Positions 26,515-35,554 of a stretch of 60,127 bases of DNA are shown piece by piece. The DNA is from SIG78 sp045585955 (GTDB taxonomy: Bacteria > Verrucomicrobiota > Lentisphaeria > Victivallales > Victivallaceae): contig JAZMZK010000027.1 in assembly GCA_045585955.1 (NCBI GenBank), forward strand, positions 1 to 60,127, given 5' to 3'. Each line of letters begins with the position of its first letter. Within the stretch, counting starts at the first letter, position 1. A model generated the notes under the pieces. The model ran no database searches. It was given only the letters and a program-made list of their open reading frames with translations, and was not told where the DNA came from. Made by a program: the position numbers and the translations under genes.

Positions 26515-26556
26515 CTCCGGAGTTATCTTATTAGCGTACTTATTCATACTCCGGAG
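26515..26556 (+). promoter_or_regulatory. Leader hairpin that holds the nth ribosome-binding site
   Basis: CTCCGGAGT (26515-26523) and ACTCCGGAG (26548-26556) are perfect inverted copies. The GGAG of the second arm is the ribosome site of nth (ATG 26566), so pairing would hide it. CTCCGGAG is itself a palindrome, so a protein operator is the other reading. Confidence 0.5.
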
Positions 26557-26565
26557 ATATAAACT

Positions 26566-27207
26566 ATGCTCAACGATAAAAAGGCCCGCTTTCTGCGGAG
26601 CATCCACGACCGTTTGTTTGAACACTACGGCGAATTGGGGTGTCCGCTTTTGCACGATAACGCTTTTCAGCTGCTGATAGCTGTGCTGCTTTCCGCCCAG
26701 TGCAAAGATGACCGGGTCAACATGGTTACGCCCGAACTTTTTGCCCTTTACCCTACACCTCACGCCATGAGTCAGGCGCCGGTGGAAAAGGTCGGTTCCA
26801 TCATACAATCGCTGGGTTTATGGCGGAACAAGGCGGAAAATATCGTCAAGCTCTCCATTAAACTGGTCAACGATTTCAATGGCGAAGTGCCGCAGAATAT
26901 GGCTGATTTGACCAGCTTGCCCGGCGTGGGCAGAAAAAGCGCCAATGTAGTTCTGGGCAACGCATTCAACATCCCCGGATTTCCGGTGGATACCCATGTC
27001 CAGCGTTTGACCCGGCTTTTGAAGGTGGCAAAGGCAACGGATTCGCCGGAAAAAATCGAAGATACCGTCTGCAAACGCCTGCCGCCGGAGCTTTGGAGCA
27101 ACTTTTCCCATCTTTTGATAACTCACGGCAGACAAATTTGCATCGCCCGCCGTCCTCAATGTAATGAATGTATAATCAATGATATATGCCCGGGAGCAAA
27201 AAAATGA
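26566..27207 (+). CDS. nth: Endonuclease III
   Basis: The 213-aa base-excision-repair glycosylase/AP-lyase has the helix-hairpin-helix LPGVGRKSANVVLG with the catalytic lysine, the catalytic aspartate in FPVDTHVQRL, and the iron-sulfur cluster pattern C-x6-C-x2-C-x5-C (CIARRPQCNECIINDIC). Length matches E. coli Nth (211 aa). It overlaps the next gene by ATGA, so the DNA-repair gene and the hydrolase are cotranslated, an unusual pairing. Confidence 0.95.
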   Translation: MLNDKKARFLRSIHDRLFEHYGELGCPLLHDNAFQLLIAVLLSAQCKDDRVNMVTPELFALYPTPHAMSQAPVEKVGSIIQSLGLWRNKAENIVKLSIKLVNDFNGEVPQNMADLTSLPGVGRKSANVVLGNAFNIPGFPVDTHVQRLTRLLKVAKATDSPEKIEDTVCKRLPPELWSNFSHLLITHGRQICIARRPQCNECIINDICPGAKK

Positions 27208-30200
27208 TTTTTCAGAGCGATCAGCAAAGTTATTACGGTCCGGTGCCCTGGTGGGTGCTTACCGGCACTCTTACCCGCAGCGAAATCATCCGGCAGCTGG
27301 ATGAATTTTCGCTTCGCAACATCAAAGAAGTTTTTCTCTATGCCAACTACGGTTTGGAAAAGCCGGATTTTCTTTCGGAAGAGTGGTTTGAATGTGTAGG
27401 TTTTATGATCAGAGAATTTGCCAAACGCAAGATGGCGTTCTGGATCTATGACGAACTTTCGTGGCCCAGCGGTTCGGCTGGCGGTATGCTCCCACGGGAT
27501 TATCCCGAATACCGGATGCGGAGTTTGACAAATACTGAAAAAATCCTTGCTCCCGGAGAAAAAATCCAACTGCCTGCCGGGGATATGGTTCGCTGGTGCG
27601 GCGTATTTTACGATAAAAATCCTGAGCCGCAGGAACTTGCTCCCGGCGAAATATTTGTCAACAAAACTCTCCAGCCCGCAACGGTGGTGATTCTGGAAAT
27701 CAAACTTATTGAAAGCGTATTTTTCCACAACATCGGCACCGAAAGCACCTGGAACCAGATCGGCACACTCGATACGCTCAACCCGGCGGCGGTCAAGTGC
27801 TGGATGAATTATATACACGAAGAGTATCGTAAACGATTCAAGCAATATTTCGGCTCAATAATCAAAGGTTTTTTCTTTGATGAACCCACTATGAGTGCTT
27901 TGGACAAAACCAATACCGTGCCGTGGACTTGGGATCTGGAAGAGGCTTTTCAGCAAAAATACGGCTATGATTGCCGATCGCACTACTGGAAGTTGTTCCG
28001 GCAGCCGGAGAATGCCGGACAGTTCCGCTACGATTTCTGGCTGCTTGCAGGCAACCGTTTTGCCGAAGCCTTTGCCAAACAGCTGGGCGACTGGTGCAGC
28101 GAAAATAATTTGCTGCTCACCGGGCACGGCTGGCCGGAAGAACCATCCTGCCAGCGTTTGATGATAAATTCTACCGGCGACTTGCACTTTCAGCAGCAGT
28201 ATCTGCAAGTGCCGGGCACCGATTATTTGCAGCTGGCGAACTGTTATACAGACAATATAACCATGGGAGCCGGAGCTGCCGGGTGGGCTCGCAACTACAT
28301 ATTTTCCACCAAGCACCCCTGCTCTACGGCACGCTACAACGGCACAAAACGGGCTTTGGTGGAGTGTTCCATGATCTGTGGTTTCAACTCGCCATTAAGC
28401 CTGCAAAGATGGTGTTTTGACTACTACTTTTCCATGGGGCTTAATTTGATAAATTCAGGTGTGGCGTTCTCCTTGCGGGATTTCCGGAAATATGCCTGCT
28501 GTGCGGAAACTGCCATGCCGTACTGGAAATATTACCGCCATTTATCAGACTATATTGAACGCTCCAGCTACTTCAACTGCCGGGGCTGGCAAGCTGCTGA
28601 TATTGCCGTACTTAATGCTGTTTCCGGCAAGTTTGCTGCCAGTGATATAGCGTTTGATACCTCCATGCGTAACGAAAAAACCCCCTTCGCCCCCGGCGGC
28701 GACAGTGCCCCCGCAACCTTGGCAACTTTGGAAGCATTGGTCAGAAGTCACCGGGAGTTTGAACTGCTTTTTGAGGAAGTTTTGATCAAGGGCAAAGTTG
28801 CCGATGGCGTTATAAATTTGCCCAACAGCCAATTCAAAGTTATCATTATCCCCCAATCAATAACCATTGAAAGCTCGGTGGCGGAAAAACTTGCCGAATT
28901 TGTAAAATCCGGCGGCAAGGTCATTGCCATTGGCGACCGCCCGCAAAAGCTGGTTCACAGTGCGGGCAATAATAAGGATGTGGATTTAAGCAAAATCATA
29001 ACTCACCAGCTGGATGATACTTGCAAAGATTTTCCGCAGCAGCTGCAAACTTTGCTGAATTTGCTTACGCCGGAACTTTACACCGTAAGCGGCAGCGGTT
29101 CGGAAGATGTTATAACGCTTTTGCGGCAGGATAAAGATTGGTTCGGCTTGTGGGTCTACAATGCAACCTCTGGCGATAAAGCTCTTACGCTGAAAAGTCA
29201 GCTGGGCTTCAATGCGGTGCTTGACCCCGGTTACGGCGAATATCACCAGCTGCCAACCGATGGAAAATTTATTTTGCAGGAAGGTCAATCGCTGCTTTTT
29301 ATTGCCGATAAAACCTTGCCGGTAAATGAGTTGCCGACATTTGATCAGGCGGTTTGGCAGCCGCTGAAAAAATCTTACACCTTGCCTTTAGAGTGGTCTT
29401 ACAGCGAAAAACCACTCAACACCATGCGGCCGAGTTTGGAAATCAAGTGCGATGGAGAGTTTATTGCCATACCTTCCGATGGCTACTGCCCCTTTATGCT
29501 GGATCCGGACAAGATGCCCACGATCACTTTGCGGGGAAAATTTGTCATTGCCGGAAATTTTGTGCCGGATGATCTGCGTTTGCGGTTTGACAGCGAAAAC
29601 TTTTCAGAACTCGTGGTAAACGGTAAAGTTGTCACTCAAGCGGCGGTGCCGGAAAAAGTTTTTGACGAAAGCAATCGAGCTGTTTACATTGCAGAGTTCT
29701 GTCATAGCGGAGAAAATATTTTCACCGTAAATATCCCTGTATCTAAATGGTATGGTGAGCGTTACGGTATTTGCCGCCACTTTACCGGCTTGATGCACCT
29801 CTTGGAGATCGTGCCGCTGGCTGGTTCTTTTGCCTTGAATGAAAATGGCGAATTGACCGCTTTGCCGGAAACTTTCCATGCGGGTGATCTGGGCTTGCAG
29901 GGGGTGAGTCAGTTTGGCGGCACACTTAAACTGCATACAAAATTTGATCTGCCAACAGAAGAACTTGCCAAAAACATCTTGGGCTGTACGGCAAATCATG
30001 GAACCATTGAGCTTAAACTCAATGGCGTAACTCTGCCGCTCAAACTCTGGCAGTACGGCAACTTTGCCCTGCCGGAAAAGCTCTTGAAAAGTTCCGGCAA
30101 TACGCTTGAAATGTTAATAACTCACCCCCTCGGCAATTTGTACCCACGGCGGTGGAACGGGGCTGAATTTGATTATATACCATTTATGCTGCCGGAATTT

Positions 30201-30209
30201 TATCTTTAA
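27204..30209 (+). CDS. Large glycoside hydrolase, GH106-like (alpha-L-rhamnosidase-like)
   Basis: The protein of about 1001 aa begins with a TIM-barrel-like domain (VPWWVLTGTLTRSEIIRQLD, FWIYDELSWPSGSAGGMLP, GFFFDEPTMSAL) and ends in beta-sandwich domains (NTLEMLITHPLGNLYPRRW). This order resembles GH106 alpha-L-rhamnosidases, but the similarity is read by eye. No signal peptide is visible, so a cytoplasmic site is likely. ATG 27204 overlaps the nth stop; the 6-codon longer reading lacks a better ribosome site. Likely work: release of deoxyhexose from plant or mucin glycans. Confidence 0.65.
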   Translation: MIFQSDQQSYYGPVPWWVLTGTLTRSEIIRQLDEFSLRNIKEVFLYANYGLEKPDFLSEEWFECVGFMIREFAKRKMAFWIYDELSWPSGSAGGMLPRDYPEYRMRSLTNTEKILAPGEKIQLPAGDMVRWCGVFYDKNPEPQELAPGEIFVNKTLQPATVVILEIKLIESVFFHNIGTESTWNQIGTLDTLNPAAVKCWMNYIHEEYRKRFKQYFGSIIKGFFFDEPTMSALDKTNTVPWTWDLEEAFQQKYGYDCRSHYWKLFRQPENAGQFRYDFWLLAGNRFAEAFAKQLGDWCSENNLLLTGHGWPEEPSCQRLMINSTGDLHFQQQYLQVPGTDYLQLANCYTDNITMGAGAAGWARNYIFSTKHPCSTARYNGTKRALVECSMICGFNSPLSLQRWCFDYYFSMGLNLINSGVAFSLRDFRKYACCAETAMPYWKYYRHLSDYIERSSYFNCRGWQAADIAVLNAVSGKFAASDIAFDTSMRNEKTPFAPGGDSAPATLATLEALVRSHREFELLFEEVLIKGKVADGVINLPNSQFKVIIIPQSITIESSVAEKLAEFVKSGGKVIAIGDRPQKLVHSAGNNKDVDLSKIITHQLDDTCKDFPQQLQTLLNLLTPELYTVSGSGSEDVITLLRQDKDWFGLWVYNATSGDKALTLKSQLGFNAVLDPGYGEYHQLPTDGKFILQEGQSLLFIADKTLPVNELPTFDQAVWQPLKKSYTLPLEWSYSEKPLNTMRPSLEIKCDGEFIAIPSDGYCPFMLDPDKMPTITLRGKFVIAGNFVPDDLRLRFDSENFSELVVNGKVVTQAAVPEKVFDESNRAVYIAEFCHSGENIFTVNIPVSKWYGERYGICRHFTGLMHLLEIVPLAGSFALNENGELTALPETFHAGDLGLQGVSQFGGTLKLHTKFDLPTEELAKNILGCTANHGTIELKLNGVTLPLKLWQYGNFALPEKLLKSSGNTLEMLITHPLGNLYPRRWNGAEFDYIPFMLPEFYL

Positions 30210-30437
30210 GGCTATGTGCCAGATAAAAATCGGTTCTTGAGAAGATAAAAAAACGGGCTGTTGCAAAAACTGTTGATGGCGTTTGCCAACAACATACACA
30301 GCGTAGGCCGCAAAGCCCGCTTGCCGAAAACGGGGGCTGACCGCCCTCGTTACGGTTGGCGGCTATATCATATCAACCAATATGGGGAGAAAACATAACC
30401 AAATATGTGTTTGAAAAAATCTCCCCGGCAAACTGAA
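30210..30437. other. 228-bp intergenic region with an imperfect hairpin
   Basis: No gene is visible. GGGGAGA (30384-30390) pairs with TCTCCCC (30420-30426) around inner arms AAACATA and TATGTGTTT; it lies between the convergent GH106-like gene and rlmH. No good T-run follows on either strand. Confidence 0.4.
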
Positions 30438-30878
30438 TCAATGGTGATACTTTTTTCCGGCGATTATGGTACATGCCCGGTAGAGCTGTTCCACAAGAAA
30501 AAACCTTGCCATTTCGTGCGTTACGGTAAATTTGCTCAACGCCAAAAGGTAGTCTGCCCTTTTGCGGACTTCGTCGGTAAAGCCGAAAGCTCCGCCAATG
30601 ACCAGCACTATCTTCCGGTCGCAGGCGTTGAGTTTTTCGGCAAATTCAACCGAGGTGATATTTTCGCCCCGCTCATCTAAAATCACCACCCAGCCCCGCT
30701 CGTTTTCCAGAGCTTTAAGGATGGAAGTGGATTCTTTTTCCACAGTATCGTCCCGCAATTCCACGGTTTCGACTTTGCCGAAAGCGTTGAGCCGTTGTAA
30801 AAATTCGTTGATCTTGGCTTGATAATGAGCATCTTTGATCCGACCGACCACGATCAATTTGAAAAGCATATTCTTCAC
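30438..30878 (-). CDS. rlmH: 23S rRNA pseudouridine-1915 N3-methyltransferase RlmH
   Basis: The protein of about 146 aa is an RlmH/SPOUT methyltransferase: MLFKLIVVGRIKDAHYQ at the start, WVVILDERGENITSVEFAEKL, the knot segment IVLVIGGAFGFTDEVRKRAD, and the C-terminal ALSKFTVTHEMARFFLVEQLYRA. It methylates the pseudouridine at 1915 of 23S rRNA in 70S ribosomes. I start at GTG 30878, because AAGGAG lies 9 nt upstream; the internal ATG is at 30869. A reading up to 31076 crosses a MITE and is not real. The MITE lies 14 nt upstream of the start and may have displaced the original promoter. Confidence 0.93.
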   Translation of the reverse strand: MKNMLFKLIVVGRIKDAHYQAKINEFLQRLNAFGKVETVELRDDTVEKESTSILKALENERGWVVILDERGENITSVEFAEKLNACDRKIVLVIGGAFGFTDEVRKRADYLLALSKFTVTHEMARFFLVEQLYRACTIIAGKKYHH

Positions 30879-30900
30879 TGCAATATTCTCCTTTGTGCAT

Positions 30901-31186
30901 AGCTCTGTACCCAATAAGGGTCGGTACTTGAGGAGGGGGAAAAGACCTTTTGCTGGATCGGTCCTTTTTCCCTGACTCAACTTGTCCCGCCATAGCCTTG
31001 GCGAAGGCGGAACTCCACCCATTTTTTCCCCTGTCCGCCGTAGCCTTGGCGAAGGCGGAAAACCTTTTCCCGGCATTTATCTATTTGCTCTGCAAATAGA
31101 TAAATGCCATTCAAGTTTAAAAAAGTTCCAATACAAAAGTTGATCATATAACTTTTTATTGACCTACCCGTATTGGGAACAGAGCC
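30901..31186. mobile_element. MITE copy 1 (286 bp) with 20-bp terminal inverted repeats
   Basis: The left end AGCTCTGTACCCAATAAGGG (30901-30920) and the inverted right end (31167-31186) match at 17 of 20 bases. The flanks are an exact 8-bp direct repeat, TTGTGCAT (30893-30900 and 31187-31194). Inside are a GGGGGAAAAGACC hairpin, two copies of CCGCC(A/G)TAGCCTTGGCGAAGGCGG, and a hairpin GGCATTTATCTATTTG / CAAATAGATAAATGCC (31072-31108). No coding capacity, so it must be moved in trans. Confidence 0.88.
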
Positions 31187-31222
31187 TTGTGCATTTACAA
31201 TAACACGCTTTTTTTATATTGC

Positions 31223-31258
31223 AAAAAAGGCTGCTGCAAAAAATTTGCAGCAGCCTTT
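31223..31258 (-). terminator. Rho-independent terminator of hppA
   Basis: On the minus strand AAAGGCTGCTGCAAA pairs with TTTGCAGCAGCCTTT and is followed by a T-run. It is 25 nt past the hppA stop codon. Confidence 0.9.
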
Positions 31259-31282
31259 ACGATGCTTTTTGAAAGCTTCAGC

Positions 31283-33661
31283 TTACAGCTGACCCAGACC
31301 AAGCCAGCTCTGGATGACCGGAGCAAACTTGATAACTACCGGAGCAAAGACCACGCTGACCATACTCATAAGTTTGATCAGAATGTTCAAGCTGGGACCG
31401 GAAGTATCTTTACAGGGGTCGCCGACGGTATCGCCGATAACGGCAGCACCGTGAACCGGGTTCTTGCTGCCGTCAGCAAGTTTCTTGCCGCCATGAGCAC
31501 CCTTTTCGATGTATTTCTTGGCGTTGTCCCAGGCACCACCGGCGTTGTTCAGCAAGGTTGCCAGCATGAAACCAGCCACCAGACCGCCAGCCAAAAGACC
31601 GATAACACCAGCTACACCCAGCACCAGACCGGTGATGACCGGCACGATGATCGCCAGCAAAGAAGGCACGATCATTTCTTTCTGGGCACCGGCGGTGGAA
31701 ATTTCCACGCAGCGGGCGTAGTCAGGTTTGGCGTTGCCTTCCATGATGCCGGGGATTTCCCGGAATTGGCGGCGGACTTCTTCGACCATGCTGCCGGCAG
31801 CACGGCCCACAGCCTTCATGGTCATAGCGCAGAAGATGAATGCCATCATACCGCCTACGAACAGACCGCAGATCAAATAGGGGTTCATCAAATGCAGAGT
31901 AAAGTAATCAACCATGCCGGGGATGTCTTTGATCTTGGCAGCCAGTTCTTTACCGGCAGCGCTGGTCATATCCACACCCTTCATCAGCACCAGTTTGGCT
32001 TCTTCGAGGTAAGCAGCCAACAGAGCCATGGCGGTCAGAGCTGCCGAACCGATGGCAAAGCCTTTACCGGTGGCAGCAGTGGTGTTGCCCAAGCTATCCA
32101 GAGCGTCGGTGCGTTCACGCACTTCGTGGGGCATACCGGACATTTCGGCGTTACCACCGGCGTTGTCGGCAATCGGACCGTAGGCGTCAGTAGCCAGAGT
32201 GATGCCCAGAGTTGAGAGCATACCCACAGCCGCAAAACCGATACCGTAAAGACCCATGGAGAAATTGCCGAAACCACCGGCGAAACCAAAGGCACACAAA
32301 ATAGCAATACAGACCGTGATCACCGGTATACCAGTGGAGTACATACCAGTAGCCAAACCGTCGATGATGGTAGTAGCCGGGCCCATAACGGCCTGCGAAG
32401 CAATACCCTTGGTGGGTTTGTATTCGTCGGAGGTGTAGTATTCAGTAGCCTGACCGATGATAACACCGCAGAGCAGACCGGCAACCACCGAGCCGAACAA
32501 GCCCCAGGTAATGAAGTTGAGTTTGACCATTACGATCAAAGCCAAAAGAATAAGGATGCTGCTGCCGAGAGTACCGGTGAGAAGGCTGTTCAGCAGATTC
32601 TTCTGGCTGGCACCTTCCTTACAGCGAACCATAAGCATACCGAAGATGGAGAAAATCGTACCCAAACCGCCGACGATCATGGGCGCAAGGATAAGTTTGA
32701 GTGCACTTGCCAGATCCCACTGAGCAGCACCGACTGCCACCGCAGCACCCAAACTGGCGGTTGCCAGAATAGAACCGCAATAGCTTTCGTACAAGTCTGC
32801 ACCCATACCGGCAACGTCACCGACATTGTCGCCCACGTTGTCAGCAATGGTAGCAGGGTTGCGGGGGTCGTCTTCCGGGATACCGGCTTCGACTTTACCC
32901 ACCAAGTCAGCACCGACATCAGCGGCCTTGGTGTAGATACCGCCGCCCACACGGGCAAACAAGGCCTGGGTGGAGGCACCCATACCAAAGGTAAGCATGG
33001 TAGTAGTAATAGCAACATATTTTTCAGGGACAGTGCAACCGGCTTTGACCAGTTCCAAGCCCAAGAGTTCCAAGCCGCTTGCCATATTTGCAGCAGTAAA
33101 GACCACTTTGTCAAGGATCACATACCACAGGCAGATATCCAACAAACCAAGACCGACCACCACCAGACCCATAACGGCACCGGAGCGGAAAGCCACCTGC
33201 AAACCGCGGTTCAAGCCTTCGCTGGCAGCCTGAGCGGTACGGTTGCTGGCAGCAGTAGCAGTACGCATACCGATATAACCGCAAAGACCGCTGAAGAAAC
33301 CGCCGGTCAGGAATGCCACCGGCACAAAGGGGTTCTGCAAGCCGAAATAAGCCAGCACGGCAAACAGCACAAACAGCACTGCAAACACCCAGCCCACGAT
33401 CTTGTACTGACGGAAGAGATATGCCATTGCACCTTCACGGACATAACCTGCGATCTCTTTCATCTTGTCACTGCCTTCATTGGCAGACATCATCTTCTTG
33501 TAGAAGACAACTGCCACGATCAATGCCAACACCGAAGCAATAGGGGCGACCAGCCAGAGGGTCTGCAGCTTGCAGACAGCCTTATCGCAGACTTCCGCCG
33601 CACCGGCTGCCGGAGCCAGCACCAATGCCGCAACTGCGGCACCAAACAACTTTTGGATCAT
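31283..33661 (-). CDS. hppA: Membrane-bound ion-translocating pyrophosphatase, K+-dependent type
   Basis: The 792-aa polytopic protein has the pyrophosphate-binding loop region TIADNVGDNVGDVAGMGADL, the upstream GGIYTKAADVGADLVGKVE, and the C-terminal DTVGDPCKDTSGPSLNILIK. The segment GNTTAATGKGFAIG has Ala and Gly at the two positions that are Lys and Thr in K+-independent enzymes, so K+ dependence is expected. It hydrolyses PPi to pump H+ or Na+; the ion cannot be decided by eye. The first 25 residues look like a signal sequence or an extra helix. AAGGAGG lies 9 nt before the ATG. Confidence 0.95.
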   Translation of the reverse strand: MIQKLFGAAVAALVLAPAAGAAEVCDKAVCKLQTLWLVAPIASVLALIVAVVFYKKMMSANEGSDKMKEIAGYVREGAMAYLFRQYKIVGWVFAVLFVLFAVLAYFGLQNPFVPVAFLTGGFFSGLCGYIGMRTATAASNRTAQAASEGLNRGLQVAFRSGAVMGLVVVGLGLLDICLWYVILDKVVFTAANMASGLELLGLELVKAGCTVPEKYVAITTTMLTFGMGASTQALFARVGGGIYTKAADVGADLVGKVEAGIPEDDPRNPATIADNVGDNVGDVAGMGADLYESYCGSILATASLGAAVAVGAAQWDLASALKLILAPMIVGGLGTIFSIFGMLMVRCKEGASQKNLLNSLLTGTLGSSILILLALIVMVKLNFITWGLFGSVVAGLLCGVIIGQATEYYTSDEYKPTKGIASQAVMGPATTIIDGLATGMYSTGIPVITVCIAILCAFGFAGGFGNFSMGLYGIGFAAVGMLSTLGITLATDAYGPIADNAGGNAEMSGMPHEVRERTDALDSLGNTTAATGKGFAIGSAALTAMALLAAYLEEAKLVLMKGVDMTSAAGKELAAKIKDIPGMVDYFTLHLMNPYLICGLFVGGMMAFIFCAMTMKAVGRAAGSMVEEVRRQFREIPGIMEGNAKPDYARCVEISTAGAQKEMIVPSLLAIIVPVITGLVLGVAGVIGLLAGGLVAGFMLATLLNNAGGAWDNAKKYIEKGAHGGKKLADGSKNPVHGAAVIGDTVGDPCKDTSGPSLNILIKLMSMVSVVFAPVVIKFAPVIQSWLGLGQL

Positions 33662-33910
33662 TTTACATGACCTCCTTAATAATGATTAATAATGTATCGT
33701 TACAACACCCGGCAAACATCTGAAATTGCAGAAAAGTCCATCCCGCAACATGCCAGAAACGCCCGTCAAGGTATTGCAAACCCGTGTCAGCTGCCCTTTT
33801 CGGCACAAAAAAAGCCGACGATCCGCTTTGATTTTTCAACCGATTTGCTGATCGCCAGGGATTATTGCCCAAAAAATTCAGCTTTATTACTATATACCCA
33901 TTTTCTGAAA
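33662..33910. other. Intergenic region upstream of hppA
   Basis: The 355-bp gap to lysS holds the hppA leader and the lysS promoter (33911-33939). A hairpin of TCGGC and GCCGA around a T-rich loop lies near 33803-33821 on the hppA side. No gene is visible. Confidence 0.4.
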
Positions 33911-33939
33911 TTGCAAGTTTTGCCAATTAGTGTTATATT
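33911..33939 (+). promoter_or_regulatory. Promoter of the lysS cluster
   Basis: TTGCAA (33911-33916), 17 bp, TATATT (33934-33939), about 70 nt before lysS. Confidence 0.65.
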
Positions 33940-34016
33940 AACAAATGTCAATATTCTTGTTAAATTAAAAATTTTTACATATAAATACATATTTTTTTGT
34001 TGAAAGGAACAATGCA

Positions 34017-35540
34017 ATGAGCGAACAGCCGCAAACTCCTGAAATGGAAAATCAGGAAATCAACACTATTGAAAACGACAACAAGATCGTTGCCCAGCGT
34101 ACTCTCAAAGTCCGGGAGCTGGAAGCAATGAACATCAACCCCTGGGGCGAACGCTTTGACGGTGCCGAGAAATGTGCCGCCCTGCGGGAAAAATTCGATG
34201 CCGAAGCCGCTCCCGAAGTTGAACAGCCCGCCTGCGCCGCCGGTCGTATCATGGCAATGCGCCTGATGGGCAAAAGCATTTTTGCCAATATTCAGGACAG
34301 CTCCGGCAGAATGCAGCTCTTTGTGGGCAAAAATGATCTGGGCGACGAAGCCTTTGCCTTGTTCAAAAAAATGGATATCGGCGATATTATCGGCGTAAAG
34401 GGCAATCTCTTTACCACCCGCACCGGCGAACTTACCATTAAGGTCAAAGAGTTCAAGCTCCTCTGCAAAAGCCTGCGGACTCTGCCGGAAAAATTCCACG
34501 GCTTGACCAATGTGGAACAGCGTTACCGCCAGCGTTATCTGGATTTGATGACCAATCCCGAGAGTATGGAAGTATTCCGCAAACGGTTCGCCATCTTGCG
34601 TGAAGTCCGCAACTTCTTGAGTGAACGGGACTTTGTGGAAGTGGAAACCCCCATGATGCAGCCCATCCCCGGCGGTGCCAGTGCCAAGCCCTTCAAGACT
34701 TACTACGAAGCGTTGAGTACCGATATGTACATGCGTATTGCTCCGGAACTCTATTTGAAGCGTCTGCTGGTGGGCGGTTTTGAACGGGTCTTTGAAATGA
34801 ACCGCAACTTCCGTAACGAAGGTATCGACCGCCGCCACAGCCCGGAATTCACCATGCTGGAACTCTATCAGGCTTACGGCAACTGCGAAACTATGATGGA
34901 ACTTATCGAATCCATGATCAAAACTGTTGCCATGAAGGTCTGCGGCACGCTGACCATCGACAACGGTGCCGGTAAGATCATTGATCTGGGCAAGCCGTGG
35001 CGACGGGTGACTTATCACGATCTGGTGCGTGAAAAGGGCGGCGCTGACTGGTTCGACATCACTTACGAAGAACGGGTGGCACGAGCTCAAAAGCTGGGTC
35101 TGGATGTGGATAACACCACACCGGACTTTGAAGTGACCAACGAAGTTTACGAAAAACTTATTGAACACACCCTCATTCAGCCCACCTTTGTTATGCGGAT
35201 GCCCTCGGTGCTGCTGCCGCTGGCACGCGCTTGCAAAGATGACGCCAATTTAGTGGATGTTTTTGAGTTGGAAATCAACGGTCAGGAGATCGCTCCGGCT
35301 TACACCGAACTCAACGACCCCATCGAGCAGCGCAAACGCTTTACCGAACAGTTTGAACGGGACAAGGCTTCCGGCGAACTTATGGCAGATAAGATCGACG
35401 AAGACTTCCTGACCGCTCTGGAATACGGTATGCCCCCGGCTGGCGGTATGGGTGTGGGTATCGACCGCTTGGTGATCCTGCTCACCGGTGCCGACAGCAT
35501 CCGCGATGTGATCTTGTTCCCCCACATGAAACGCAAGTAA
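34017..35540 (+). CDS. lysS: Lysyl-tRNA synthetase, class II
   Basis: The 507-aa enzyme has an N-terminal OB-fold anticodon-binding domain (about 75-165), class II motif 1 near YLDLMTNPESMEVFRKRFAI, motif 2 FRNEGIDRRHSPEFTMLELY and motif 3 GGMGVGIDRLVILLTG. It charges tRNA-Lys. The N-terminus has an acidic/Gln-rich extension of about 20 residues. AAAGGA lies 8 nt before the ATG. It heads a compact plus-strand cluster running to the xer gene. Confidence 0.97.
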   Translation: MSEQPQTPEMENQEINTIENDNKIVAQRTLKVRELEAMNINPWGERFDGAEKCAALREKFDAEAAPEVEQPACAAGRIMAMRLMGKSIFANIQDSSGRMQLFVGKNDLGDEAFALFKKMDIGDIIGVKGNLFTTRTGELTIKVKEFKLLCKSLRTLPEKFHGLTNVEQRYRQRYLDLMTNPESMEVFRKRFAILREVRNFLSERDFVEVETPMMQPIPGGASAKPFKTYYEALSTDMYMRIAPELYLKRLLVGGFERVFEMNRNFRNEGIDRRHSPEFTMLELYQAYGNCETMMELIESMIKTVAMKVCGTLTIDNGAGKIIDLGKPWRRVTYHDLVREKGGADWFDITYEERVARAQKLGLDVDNTTPDFEVTNEVYEKLIEHTLIQPTFVMRMPSVLLPLARACKDDANLVDVFELEINGQEIAPAYTELNDPIEQRKRFTEQFERDKASGELMADKIDEDFLTALEYGMPPAGGMGVGIDRLVILLTGADSIRDVILFPHMKRK

Positions 35541-35554
35541 TAAAGGTTAAAAAA

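Noticed and set aside
30879..31076. N-terminal extension of RlmH
   Set aside because: It reads through the MITE inverted end and low-complexity repeats; RlmH homology and the ribosome site support the GTG at 30878.
33975..35168. 397-aa minus-strand open frame
   Set aside because: It is antisense to lysS, which has complete class II synthetase motifs.
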